DNA from: Phytopythium helicoides
Taxonomy: Eukaryota > Oomycota > Peronosporomycetes > Pythiales > Pythiaceae
DNA: 64,000 nucleotides
Direction: 5' to 3'
Assembly: GCA_024867545.1 (NCBI GenBank)
Contig: JANFNE010000081.1
Span: forward strand, 1-64,000
Shown here piece after piece: positions 34,267 through 43,496 of this stretch; position 1 is the stretch's first letter; each line of letters starts with the position of its first letter. The notes under the pieces are model-generated. The model did not search any database. It had not been told where the DNA came from and worked only from the letters and a program-made list of their open reading frames with translations. The position numbers and the translations under genes were made by a program.

Positions 34267-35865
34267 CTATAGGTACTGCAAATCGTCCTCGTGGACCTGG
34301 AAGCAGCCGGACTGCGCGACCTGCGAGTAGAACTTGGCAGCCGTGCGAGGCGTGCGCACCAGCTCCCAGCTCTCAGCCGAGTACTCGTCCACGTCGCCCG
34401 TGGTGGCCGTCCAGTTGACGTGGTAGAGGCCAAAGCGCGGCGCGTAGCTGGTCCACTCGAAGCCGTCCATGAATGTCCAGGCTGTGTAGCCCACGATCGA
34501 GATGCCGTGCTCGTAGATGGCCTGGTGCACTTGCTCGAGGTGCGTGCGGTAATACCAGAGCTGATCCTGGTTGTCGATGGTTTCGTTGCCGCACCAGCCG
34601 TTCTCCGTCAGCAGGATGTCGGCGGTCGGGTCATGGCTCGACAGGAACTGGATTGCCTCCAGATAGCCCTTCGGGTATCCAGAACTCGTCGAGCAGCTCG
34701 TGGGGTCCGCGAGACTTCCAGACGCCATACGAGCCCCAGCAGCAGCCTGCGAGCCGTCAACGCCAAGGTCTGTCTCCCACCCTAGCGTGAGCGCCGAGCA
34801 ATTGGCCATGGACGTCGTCGAATTACAGTCCGTGGTCGAGTACGAGGTGTAGTAGTTGAGCATGAGCAAGTCGTACGACCGGCGTAGCTGCTCACTCTGC
34901 GCATGGGTGAAGTTGGGCAGTCGGCCGGCTGCGCGCTCTTGCATCACAGCTGGATACTCGCCCGTCGTGATTGGGCTCAAGAACCAACCGAGGTAGAACT
35001 GGTTCTTGCGCTCAGCCGCAGCCACATCCGCGTCGGAGCTCGGATCGAGCGGGATGCCCCAGTCGATGTTGAGCACGATGCCGATCTTCGCGTCGCGGGC
35101 AACCGGACGCGTCTCGCCGTCTTCCACGTCGCTGTCTCGGAGTGAACGGAACGTGTCGACGGCTGCCGCGTGCGATAGCAGTAGATTGTGGGCGGCTGCG
35201 TACGCGTTCGTCTCCGAGTGGCCAAGCTGCGGCGGGCCGTAGCCATACGCAAATCCCGTGAGGATGTGCGATGCCGGCTCGTTGAAAGTCGTCCAGTGCT
35301 TGACCTTGCGGCCGAACTCGCGGAAGAGCAGCGTTGCGTACTCGTTGAAGTGCTCCGCCATGCCGCTGTTAAGCCATCCGGGAGGGTCGAGGGTTTCCTG
35401 CAGCGGGAGCGGCAGATCCCAGTGGTAAAGTGTCAGAACAGGTTTGATGCCGTTCGCCAGCAACTCGTCGATCAGATCGTGGTAGAACGCGAGGCCGTCG
35501 GGGTTTGCCTGGAGGTGACCAGAGGTGGCGTTCCATGTCATGGCTCGTGTCCACGCGACCGAGAAGCGAAACGAGTCGAGTCCGTCCGCTGCCATAATCG
35601 CCACGTCCGACTTGTAGCGGTGGTAGAAGTCGTCGGCCACGTTGGCGCACGGGACGCCGTTGTCGCCGCGGCAGAATTCATCCCAAATGCTGAACGTCTT
35701 GCCGGACTCGTTGAAAGCGCCTTCAGACTGGTACGCCGAGGTCGCCGCACCAAATAGGAAGTCCGGAGGGAAGCAAAATGTCGGAGCCGTCGAGTTGGAG
35801 CTGCTGGAGTCTGCAGAGACGCCTGCGAGCGCTCCAAAAAGAGCTAGACACGAGATACTGCGCAT
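34267..35865 (-). CDS. Secreted GH1 beta-glucosidase
   Basis: Glycoside hydrolase family 1 enzyme of 532 residues that removes beta-linked glucose from oligosaccharides or glucosides. Residues 1-18 (MRSISCLALFGALAGVSA) form a typical signal peptide, followed by a short serine/threonine-rich stretch, so it is probably secreted and may act on host or cell-wall glucans. Family landmarks: FPPDFLFGAATSAYQSEGA at the N-terminus of the barrel, HRYKSDVAIMAADGLDSFRFS, acid/base glutamate in TFNEP (about residue 197) and nucleophile glutamate in LLTENGW (about residue 421). Several NxS/T sites fit secretion. Single exon. A strong Inr/FPR candidate lies just upstream of the ATG, implying a short 5' leader. 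Confidence 0.92.
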   Translation of the reverse strand: MRSISCLALFGALAGVSADSSSSNSTAPTFCFPPDFLFGAATSAYQSEGAFNESGKTFSIWDEFCRGDNGVPCANVADDFYHRYKSDVAIMAADGLDSFRFSVAWTRAMTWNATSGHLQANPDGLAFYHDLIDELLANGIKPVLTLYHWDLPLPLQETLDPPGWLNSGMAEHFNEYATLLFREFGRKVKHWTTFNEPASHILTGFAYGYGPPQLGHSETNAYAAAHNLLLSHAAAVDTFRSLRDSDVEDGETRPVARDAKIGIVLNIDWGIPLDPSSDADVAAAERKNQFYLGWFLSPITTGEYPAVMQERAAGRLPNFTHAQSEQLRRSYDLLMLNYYTSYSTTDCNSTTSMANCSALTLGWETDLGVDGSQAAAGARMASGSLADPTSCSTSSGYPKGYLEAIQFLSSHDPTADILLTENGWCGNETIDNQDQLWYYRTHLEQVHQAIYEHGISIVGYTAWTFMDGFEWTSYAPRFGLYHVNWTATTGDVDEYSAESWELVRTPRTAAKFYSQVAQSGCFQVHEDDLQYL

Positions 35866-35880
35866 GGATGCGAGTCGGAG

Positions 35881-35899
35881 GCAGCAAATCGCAAAGTGA
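35881..35899 (-). promoter_or_regulatory. Inr/FPR-like core promoter of the GH1 gene
   Basis: Minus-strand TCACTTT (full YCAYTYY match), then GC, then GATTTGC, which differs from MWTTTNC only at its first base. Spacing is two instead of three. It lies 16-34 bases upstream of the start codon. Confidence 0.55.
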
Positions 35900-36244
35900 G
35901 TTGAGCGATGGCTGCATTGAAGACTCTACACCTACAGTACCTGGCATCTGGATCCAGTGCTTCGGCTATGATCACGACAAAATGAGTGATGTGCCACATT
36001 TCAGATCCCTTCAATAGAGCATTCCCTCGAGAACCAAGAGATCTGTGAAACTGCTACTATCAATGATGTTGTATGAAACACTACCTGCAACATATTATAT
36101 TGATCAAGCGTAAACTTGAAGTTGAAATCGTGCAAACGGTCTATGAGTGTGATGTCTGCACGGCTCCCTGCTTCCAAGTCCGTTTATGAATCCGGGCACT
36201 TGATTTCTGCGGACCAATCTCTGCTATCACGACAGCTCACGACT
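35900..36244. other. Intergenic region
   Basis: AT-richer stretch between the GH1 5' end and the channel 3' end. No further element recognised. Confidence 0.6.
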
Positions 36245-39200
36245 CTAGTGATCTGCTCGCGGGAGACTCGAAGTCAGTGATGAACGCAAGAAGCTAAAGT
36301 CCGAGATCTCGGTAGCCGACTGCGGTACCGGTGCCGTGACTGACAGGAACGGCAGCGAGTCGGGAAAGTACCAGTTGGAGTTGTGCATGGACGTCATTCG
36401 GTCGCTTTGGGTGCCACGGGCCACTATGAGTCGCACGAGGCGATCAAAAGCCTTGAGACACTCGGTGGGCGTCTTGAGGTGCAGCAGTCCAAGTGGCTGG
36501 CTGCCCTTGACGCCCGTCATCTTCCATGCTTCCTCCTCGATATTCTCGGCATTTTTGGCCTCTTCTGCCCATTGCGCTCGCTGCTTCTGAATCGCGTCAA
36601 GGAGTACATCGCCCCAATCGCTGGACAAATCTCCGCGTTCACGAGAACGTCGACTCAGTTCGCGATACGAAGCAACTGCCACGCCAAGTGCAGCATGAAA
36701 GAGAGGCAGTGACAATAGCACTTGGAGCAATGCTTCCGAGGTCAGTGATAAAAGATCACATGCACGCACCGTGCGGACACTTGCCGGCGCCACGGCGTAC
36801 CCTAGAAGCCCTTCTTCTCCGAAATACTCTCCAGGACCGTAGGTTCCCAGCACAATTCGAGATCCCAGGCGTCCGCCTGAGGCGACCGAGTTTGCCACAC
36901 AGGAAATGAGTGCTCCGCGCGCTACAAAGTACATTTCGGTTGTGACACTGCCCTCAATCAAAACGTTTTCATCCCGAGGGTACCCTTGGTACCGCAGATG
37001 CTGAGCAATAGCGAGAACCAAAGACTCCATATCGCGGTCCTGCGGATGCATGGTCGCAAACGGACGAAAGACGGAAGTGCAAAACGCATTAAGCGGTTGC
37101 TGTCCAATATGGACAATTGCCTCGGTTCGCAAGACTGTCGGGAGTTCATCAAATATCGCGCGGTAGTCGACTCCACGGTGCGAGCTCCACAGCGAAGACA
37201 AGAATGCATGGCATCGCGACTTGAGCTTGGTCCCAATCTGCCATCGCTCGAGGTATGCGTCGACGGCAATGTGCATCGTTCGGAAGTCTACCTCGTTGTT
37301 GATGTACGACACGTACAGCGTCGCGATTTCACTCACGAGGAACGCTAGCAAAAAGAACCCCGCAAAGCACGCCGCAATCGTAAAGCAATACTCAAATGCA
37401 TTGTCCGGTGTGAACATCTTTCCTCGTTTGAGCAATGCTGCCGCAGCAAAGAAGAGACTGCGCAGAAACCGCCTGACTAGCTGTATGGTCGACGGACTTT
37501 GTACCTCGTCAGTCTGAAACATGATGTCGCTAGGGGGTGCCCAACTATCCCATGATGAAGTCTGTAATGTTGATGCACTTGCTACAACAAAGTACATGCA
37601 CGCGCACCAGTGCGTGAGTATCAACCAAAGAATGGCAATGGTCAACACACGTGTCCGTTCGTATGCAACGCTGCGCCGGCTGCTTTCAGCCATGTAGTGG
37701 GGGAGGTTGAACAATTTGAGGCACCGGTTAACACGAAGCGCTGGCGATACGTAGAAGTCAGCGAGGAAATGATCTATTGGAAACGCAGCGAGCGCATCAA
37801 CCCAGAGCTGCTGATCCTTGTATGCCTTGCTGAACGGCCGTTCGTAAAGCTCCATGGACGCAGGACTGTCTTTCATGTTCCAGTTGAGCCAAATATCGGC
37901 AGCAAAGAGCAGTTCGCAAATTCCCTCCACTGTCCGCTCGACGAGCGGGAGAGCCGTCAGTCGTTCCAAGTCGTCAAACGCAGCGCGGTACGGGACTGCA
38001 ACGGCCATAATAATTGTTGCTACACAAATGATCTGAATCCATCGAACATGGAAAGTGCTCTGCGCATTCGTGCCTTGCAAGAGCCTATCAATCCATGGCA
38101 TCGACTCTTTGCCTGTCGAAGGGGTTAAGCGTATAGACTTGTTGGACACAAGCGCTATGGGTTTCGGCAGCACGAAAGACCCTACTGAGGTTGACGCTGA
38201 TGATACAGCGCTCGACATTCGCCGACGACGAGAGCGTGCTGGACCCACAACATTTTCAGCAAAACTCTTGACGCGTGAGGAGGGTGTGCGCACATCTACC
38301 TGGTTTGCTTCATTCTGATCTACTGATGTTGAGCGAAAAGAGGTGTCTTGCTGCTCCTGCATGTACAGATTTTTTAGGTGCTGCTGCTCTTGCTGGATAT
38401 TGACAATCTTGACAACTTTATTTTTCCAGTCGGGGTAGCGATCAAACACAAGCTCGAGAGATCGGCGCGAGAGTTTGTACAGCACGCACGATGTTTTGGA
38501 TCGTGCATGTGCACTGCGTGGATTGCATGTAAAGAGTGCAACTTCGCCAAAATATCCGCCGGATGTAAGCTCGTTTACTTTCTTGAGCTGCGACATAGCA
38601 TGGGGCTTCGATGGATCAATCATTGGAAAGTAGGAGTGGAACGACGGGCGATCAGGAAGTGAAGATGTAAGCGTTTGAAATTGGAGTTCGCTCGATAGCC
38701 GACGTTGAAGGGTCTCAGCCGGCACAAGGATATCGATGATACCTGTGAAAATGAAATACATGTCACTTCCTTCCTCTCCGTAGTGAAACACGAACTCGTC
38801 TTTCACTATCAAGACTTGACTAAATTGAGCCACAAGCATCCGAGTGACAGACCCTTCCATGCCAGCGAGAAAAGCGACTTTGTTGATCATCGGATGGAGA
38901 TGGACAAGGCGGATCTCAGTCAACAGGGATGGGGGCAAACACTTTTCGAGAATATGCTCCTGGGTGATAGTGTGGCTCCTCTGGAAAAAGTAATGCGTCT
39001 TGAGCTTGCCCTCAATCGACAGAGGCAGGCGAAAGTGCCTCAGTAAATGACGCAGAGAGCTCAGTTTTGCATTGAATTCGCGAGAGTCGGCATTTACAAG
39101 CTCGGCTACGTCCGAAAGGTGTCCAACAACAAACGAGAAGATGACGATGCCTGACAAAAGCACAATGACAGTGAAGATGCATTGCTGCGGGGTTTCGGGT

Positions 39201-42200
39201 AGCGCAGCCAAATTCGATCCAGATAACACGCCAAAAGACCAGAAAAGGGAAGCAAGATACTGCACAGCTGTGCTTTTAGAGGCAAGCGAAGGAGGTGGGA
39301 GCCACAACGATGGCTTTGAGTCTGCGATTCCGAAACTGAACCACACGCAGCCTAACAGATGCGATAATATGTGGCAGTACAAAAGTAGTTTGAAGACGCG
39401 CAGCGCCAATGTTAAGTTGAGATGCTTCTGCTCAAGTTGGCGAAATGAATGAGGAAGACGTGAAAGTCGCAGGAGTTTGTTTAGATTTACGAGCTCATAG
39501 CGAGTATGCGTCATCCAGTTAATCACAAAGAAGGGGGTGAGGGCTGCCGCATCAGCGAAGAATTGTCCTGAATGGAAATATCGCGCGCGGATGCGACGAC
39601 AGTCCATAATCTTGTTCCCATACTCGTAATATCCCAAGCGAGAGTTAAAGTACATGTCCATGACAAAAAGCAGCTCAATAAGCACGAGGATAGCGTCTGA
39701 GCTCCCCTGCCTCTCGCTGGAGACCTTAAACCCGATGTCCATAATCACTTTAAAACTCTGAGCCACAACCATGAAAAACATCCAAGCTTTCCAAGCAGCA
39801 GTGGAAGTGTCGTCTGGGTCAAAGAGAAGGTCTGTAAGTCCGAGTAGCCGAAGGATTTTAGTCTCTAAGGACCGTTGACTAGGTAGCTGTGGACCCCCTC
39901 CTGCCCCGCCAACGAAGGCTTCGTCTGCTTTTGTTAGCTTGGACCCTTGTAGACGTCTTTCTAGCGCTTTAAGCGCCATTGACAGTGTGGGGAAGACCTT
40001 ATGCATCTCATCCAGGTGCTCACGAGAGAGAAATACCATGACGCAGCCCGTGCGGGCGGTGACACGCTCACTAAAGCTAACCGATGTCTCACTTAGGTGC
40101 AATGATGCAGTGCCAATGAATCCACCTTTGATGAGTGTGCGAGGGACAGTACCATCTGTAATCACAAGTACTTCACCTTCCAGCAGAAAATAAAGCCCAC
40201 TTGCATACTCGCCTTGGCGGTACACAACTTCACCTTGGCCGTACAGAATAAACCTGGCGTTATCCACAAATGCTTGCTCCAGGTCATCAAGAACATCGCG
40301 TACGCCGGAGAGCAAAGATAGAGTTTGGAGCGCTGGGTGGCACATACTGCGAAGTATCGGTCGCTTAATAGTGTCAGGTAACTCGCTTACCAGCTCCCCT
40401 GCGACTGCTCCACGATGGGAGAACCACCAAAAATCTAAAAAAGCGTTGACTCGCTGGTGAACGATGGACGGGAATACTTGACTGCGCAAAAACTTTTGGA
40501 TACGTGCACGGCGGATCAAAAACTCCTTCTGTTCTACGGCCGAGAGTGTAAAACGCTTTTGAACATTGTCTACAACTACTGCTGTGGCGAAGAATCCGCA
40601 AAGCATCAGTGTAAGGGTGACGATGTACTCGAAAGTTCCTGTCGGGGGAGAATACTTTCCGAGTGTAGTGATGGTTGCAGTCGCAAAGTATAATGACCAC
40701 GTATACTGTTCAATAGCAGAGCGATCACATAGCGTAGCGTTTGATTCCACATTGTCAATCCTCAGATCAGGGCTCAAGTTGTTGTCTGAAACAGCAAAGC
40801 CAGTGTGCCCACAAGCCACCAAGTGTAAAGAAAGTATGTAGACAATCGCACCAAACGTGAGTTTCGTTTCATTACCCGCAGCAAACGAGTTGTTGGCTTC
40901 CTCCAAGTGCCCGCGAAGCCTCCAAACTCTCAATAAGCGTGGCAACCGTAGTAGTGCTGGCCGCGGAAGCGCAGTGAACGCAAGCACGATCTCATACGGG
41001 AAGGCACAAATGAGGTCCAGAACGAATCCATGACGGATATAGTTTGAAGCAGTTTGCGCCGAGTTCATGATTTTTTCTCTGTCTGGTGTCGAGTACGACA
41101 AATGAAGGCTCAAATACATGTCGCCAACCAGGAGCATGTCCATAAGAACATAAAACGCAATAATTCGGCCATCAAATACGTCAAGCTTGGGTAATGCCAG
41201 CAGAAGTGGGATGCAAACCCAGTTGGCCACAAGGTGTACTTGGAGCCCCACAAGCCACCACATCCGCCAACGCGATGAGCAATCAATTGCCTTCGAAAGA
41301 AGCAGAGTCTTCGCAAATGCAGCGGATCTTGAGCTTTGTTGGTCAGCTTGAACTTGCATCAGTTGTGCCAGGTTGTCGTAAAAGCCCTGTATTGCGGCCT
41401 GTGGTACACCACGGCCCAACTTATCGATGCGAGGGCCAATCCGAATATTTGCGCTACTGTTACCGCTTCCGCTTTTGAGCCCTCTGGATAGCCGCCGTGC
41501 GAAAACCGACTTGCTACGTACGAGTCTTCGAATGGGTCCATTTCCTTTTTTTGATCCAGCTATCGATGCGGCCCCAGTACTTGTGTCCCCATCGTAGCCG
41601 TCAGTAAGGTCGGCATCCCGGCGAGATGAAAGGTTTTGCGATGACTTGCTGCGATGCAACGACGGTTTCTTGGACTGAAGACTCGGCTGAAGGAGTGACT
41701 GGCGCCGCTTTTTCGGTGGAGCTTGCTTAGTTGACAGCTGGTACAGTGTTGTGAGCATGAAATCCGTGTCGTCGTAGGTACCTGCAGCCACAGACTTGCC
41801 TTGTTCCATAGCTACTTGCCTCTGGTTGACAATGCCGTCCACTACAACAGCAATCAGTGCTGCATAGTCGGGATATCCTTCGAGCACGCGCTCGATGTGG
41901 AAGCGCGACAGCCGATAGAGCGTGCAGTACGATGCCGTCGAGACAGTTGCAGTGCGTGGGCGCGACGAAAAAACTGACACTTCTCCAAAGAAGTCACCCT
42001 TGCGCAGTTCTCGAACTTTGACGCCATTGACAAAGATATGTAGGATGCCAGAGTTGACCACATACATATAGTCGCCACGATCACCAGAGTTGAATAACGT
42101 GACACGCGCAGCGTACGATGTGAGTTCAAGCAAACTGGTCAGTGCCACAATGAACTGTTCGTTACAACCTCGAAAGAGCGGGATGCGAGCCATCATTCCT

Positions 42201-43261
42201 TTTAGAAGCTGCACTTGGATATCCTTTGTGATTGATGGGCAGAGGAGTTTCATCACACTTCGATCATTTGACTCTGCGTCCGTGTAGTGCCGTTGGATAT
42301 ATTCCACAGCCTCGTCCTGGAGAGCCTCCGGTACATGATGAAACGAGAGTAGGTGCTTAAGCTGGTTGATCCGCGCCTGAGCTATCAGTGCTTGATTGCT
42401 CTCCGACTTTGATAGCACGAAAAAAGTTGCACACATGTAAATGAATAGTGCATATCCAGCACATGCAACGGCAATGGCGAATCCGAGCTCTTGATTTTCA
42501 GGGGGTAATGCGCCTTCTAGCTCCCCTGTAATGAGTCCAAGGCTCCAGTATAACGACTTGGCGTATGCGTTCGCCGCAAAAACCGCCTCAGCATTGTAGA
42601 AAGCGAACTTTGAGCACGCAAACACGTGTGCAACAAATGCCGTGGCGACAAGCACTTTGAGTAGCTTTAGCAGCATGAAGTGTTTTGCGTACAAATCATC
42701 CAAGTTCATGAAATAGCGCGGCAGGCGCCACACGCGTGCAACCTTGTGCACCTCCAGCCACGCCCAGCTCACATTTCTTGGCTCCAACAAAAGTGCGAGC
42801 GGAAGAGCTGCTACTATGTCAAGCACGAAACCCAAAGACCGCACATAGTTTTGTCTCGCTTGCCTCTTGTCACGATGGATATTGCCGTCTGCATAGTAGC
42901 CCGTGTTGAAGCGTATGTAAAAGTCGAGCACGAATAACACCTCGCAGGCGTAAAATGCGCGAGGGAGTGCCGGATACGACGTAGCAGTTCCGTTGTCACC
43001 CGTGATGAGTGCCATACCGACAACAGGCGCATTGGCTTCAGATAGATTTGGAAATGCAATGGCGAACGGCAGCAAAAACGTCTCAAAGAGGAAGCAAAGA
43101 AACAAGAGCTGATCCCAGAGTTTGAGAGTGCGAGAGTGAGGGTCGAACGCTGTGCCGAGCTTCAGCTGCTGAATTGTGCGCAACGAAAAGCTGCTACTAC
43201 GTACACCAGGGCTAGCTGGATCCGGAGCGACAGCTGCCTTCCGCAGCGGAGGCTTCTCCAT
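36245..43261 (-). CDS. Four-repeat single-chain cyclic-nucleotide-gated channel
   Basis: One uninterrupted frame of 2,338 residues (start MEKPPLRK; the frame continues 21 codons upstream to a TTG but has no earlier ATG). It contains four tandem units, each with six membrane segments, a pore loop, a C-linker and a cyclic-nucleotide-binding domain (CNBD). Approximate residues for pore/CNBD: 245/425, 870/1045, 1350/1570, 1945/2150. The S4 of unit 2 has regular arginines (RLPRLLRVWRLRGH); the others are weaker. Unit 2's pore (ATITTLGKYSPP) aligns with CNG-type TTIGETPPP. Residues after the conserved Gly are E, K, S, K in units 1-4. None has GYG. The CNBD phosphate cassettes of units 1 (GEVSVFSSRPRTA) and 3 (GEVALFTCNPRSA) look intact, while 2 and 4 lack the arginine. 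The architecture equals animal CNGK (sperm) channels. Nearest function: a flagellar or plasma-membrane channel gated by cAMP/cGMP. Confidence 0.88.
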   Translation of the reverse strand: MEKPPLRKAAVAPDPASPGVRSSSFSLRTIQQLKLGTAFDPHSRTLKLWDQLLFLCFLFETFLLPFAIAFPNLSEANAPVVGMALITGDNGTATSYPALPRAFYACEVLFVLDFYIRFNTGYYADGNIHRDKRQARQNYVRSLGFVLDIVAALPLALLLEPRNVSWAWLEVHKVARVWRLPRYFMNLDDLYAKHFMLLKLLKVLVATAFVAHVFACSKFAFYNAEAVFAANAYAKSLYWSLGLITGELEGALPPENQELGFAIAVACAGYALFIYMCATFFVLSKSESNQALIAQARINQLKHLLSFHHVPEALQDEAVEYIQRHYTDAESNDRSVMKLLCPSITKDIQVQLLKGMMARIPLFRGCNEQFIVALTSLLELTSYAARVTLFNSGDRGDYMYVVNSGILHIFVNGVKVRELRKGDFFGEVSVFSSRPRTATVSTASYCTLYRLSRFHIERVLEGYPDYAALIAVVVDGIVNQRQVAMEQGKSVAAGTYDDTDFMLTTLYQLSTKQAPPKKRRQSLLQPSLQSKKPSLHRSKSSQNLSSRRDADLTDGYDGDTSTGAASIAGSKKGNGPIRRLVRSKSVFARRLSRGLKSGSGNSSANIRIGPRIDKLGRGVPQAAIQGFYDNLAQLMQVQADQQSSRSAAFAKTLLLSKAIDCSSRWRMWWLVGLQVHLVANWVCIPLLLALPKLDVFDGRIIAFYVLMDMLLVGDMYLSLHLSYSTPDREKIMNSAQTASNYIRHGFVLDLICAFPYEIVLAFTALPRPALLRLPRLLRVWRLRGHLEEANNSFAAGNETKLTFGAIVYILSLHLVACGHTGFAVSDNNLSPDLRIDNVESNATLCDRSAIEQYTWSLYFATATITTLGKYSPPTGTFEYIVTLTLMLCGFFATAVVVDNVQKRFTLSAVEQKEFLIRRARIQKFLRSQVFPSIVHQRVNAFLDFWWFSHRGAVAGELVSELPDTIKRPILRSMCHPALQTLSLLSGVRDVLDDLEQAFVDNARFILYGQGEVVYRQGEYASGLYFLLEGEVLVITDGTVPRTLIKGGFIGTASLHLSETSVSFSERVTARTGCVMVFLSREHLDEMHKVFPTLSMALKALERRLQGSKLTKADEAFVGGAGGGPQLPSQRSLETKILRLLGLTDLLFDPDDTSTAAWKAWMFFMVVAQSFKVIMDIGFKVSSERQGSSDAILVLIELLFVMDMYFNSRLGYYEYGNKIMDCRRIRARYFHSGQFFADAAALTPFFVINWMTHTRYELVNLNKLLRLSRLPHSFRQLEQKHLNLTLALRVFKLLLYCHILSHLLGCVWFSFGIADSKPSLWLPPPSLASKSTAVQYLASLFWSFGVLSGSNLAALPETPQQCIFTVIVLLSGIVIFSFVVGHLSDVAELVNADSREFNAKLSSLRHLLRHFRLPLSIEGKLKTHYFFQRSHTITQEHILEKCLPPSLLTEIRLVHLHPMINKVAFLAGMEGSVTRMLVAQFSQVLIVKDEFVFHYGEEGSDMYFIFTGIIDILVPAETLQRRLSSELQFQTLTSSLPDRPSFHSYFPMIDPSKPHAMSQLKKVNELTSGGYFGEVALFTCNPRSAHARSKTSCVLYKLSRRSLELVFDRYPDWKNKVVKIVNIQQEQQHLKNLYMQEQQDTSFRSTSVDQNEANQVDVRTPSSRVKSFAENVVGPARSRRRRMSSAVSSASTSVGSFVLPKPIALVSNKSIRLTPSTGKESMPWIDRLLQGTNAQSTFHVRWIQIICVATIIMAVAVPYRAAFDDLERLTALPLVERTVEGICELLFAADIWLNWNMKDSPASMELYERPFSKAYKDQQLWVDALAAFPIDHFLADFYVSPALRVNRCLKLFNLPHYMAESSRRSVAYERTRVLTIAILWLILTHWCACMYFVVASASTLQTSSWDSWAPPSDIMFQTDEVQSPSTIQLVRRFLRSLFFAAAALLKRGKMFTPDNAFEYCFTIAACFAGFFLLAFLVSEIATLYVSYINNEVDFRTMHIAVDAYLERWQIGTKLKSRCHAFLSSLWSSHRGVDYRAIFDELPTVLRTEAIVHIGQQPLNAFCTSVFRPFATMHPQDRDMESLVLAIAQHLRYQGYPRDENVLIEGSVTTEMYFVARGALISCVANSVASGGRLGSRIVLGTYGPGEYFGEEGLLGYAVAPASVRTVRACDLLSLTSEALLQVLLSLPLFHAALGVAVASYRELSRRSRERGDLSSDWGDVLLDAIQKQRAQWAEEAKNAENIEEEAWKMTGVKGSQPLGLLHLKTPTECLKAFDRLVRLIVARGTQSDRMTSMHNSNWYFPDSLPFLSVTAPVPQSATEISDFSFLRSSLTSSLPRADH

Positions 43262-43496
43262 ACTGCCGACAGCTCCTTCGTGACCAATCAAGTTACCACA
43301 CCCAGCGGAGCTGTGCTTGTTCAATGTGACGCTTTAAGGAAAGTCACTCTCGCGTAACGGCTCAGCAAGCAGCAGAGTTCGCACAACCCTTCACAACCTA
43401 GATTCAAATCCCACACCACAGACAAGCAACGCACCAAGTCGACAGTCGTGGCTGATCACAACATTTTTTGTTTTGTTTACAGCTACCCCCGCAAGC

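Noticed and set aside
43401..43411. GATTCAAATCC, like a tRNA B box
   Set aside because: No fitting A box, no acceptor-stem pairing and no cloverleaf around it.
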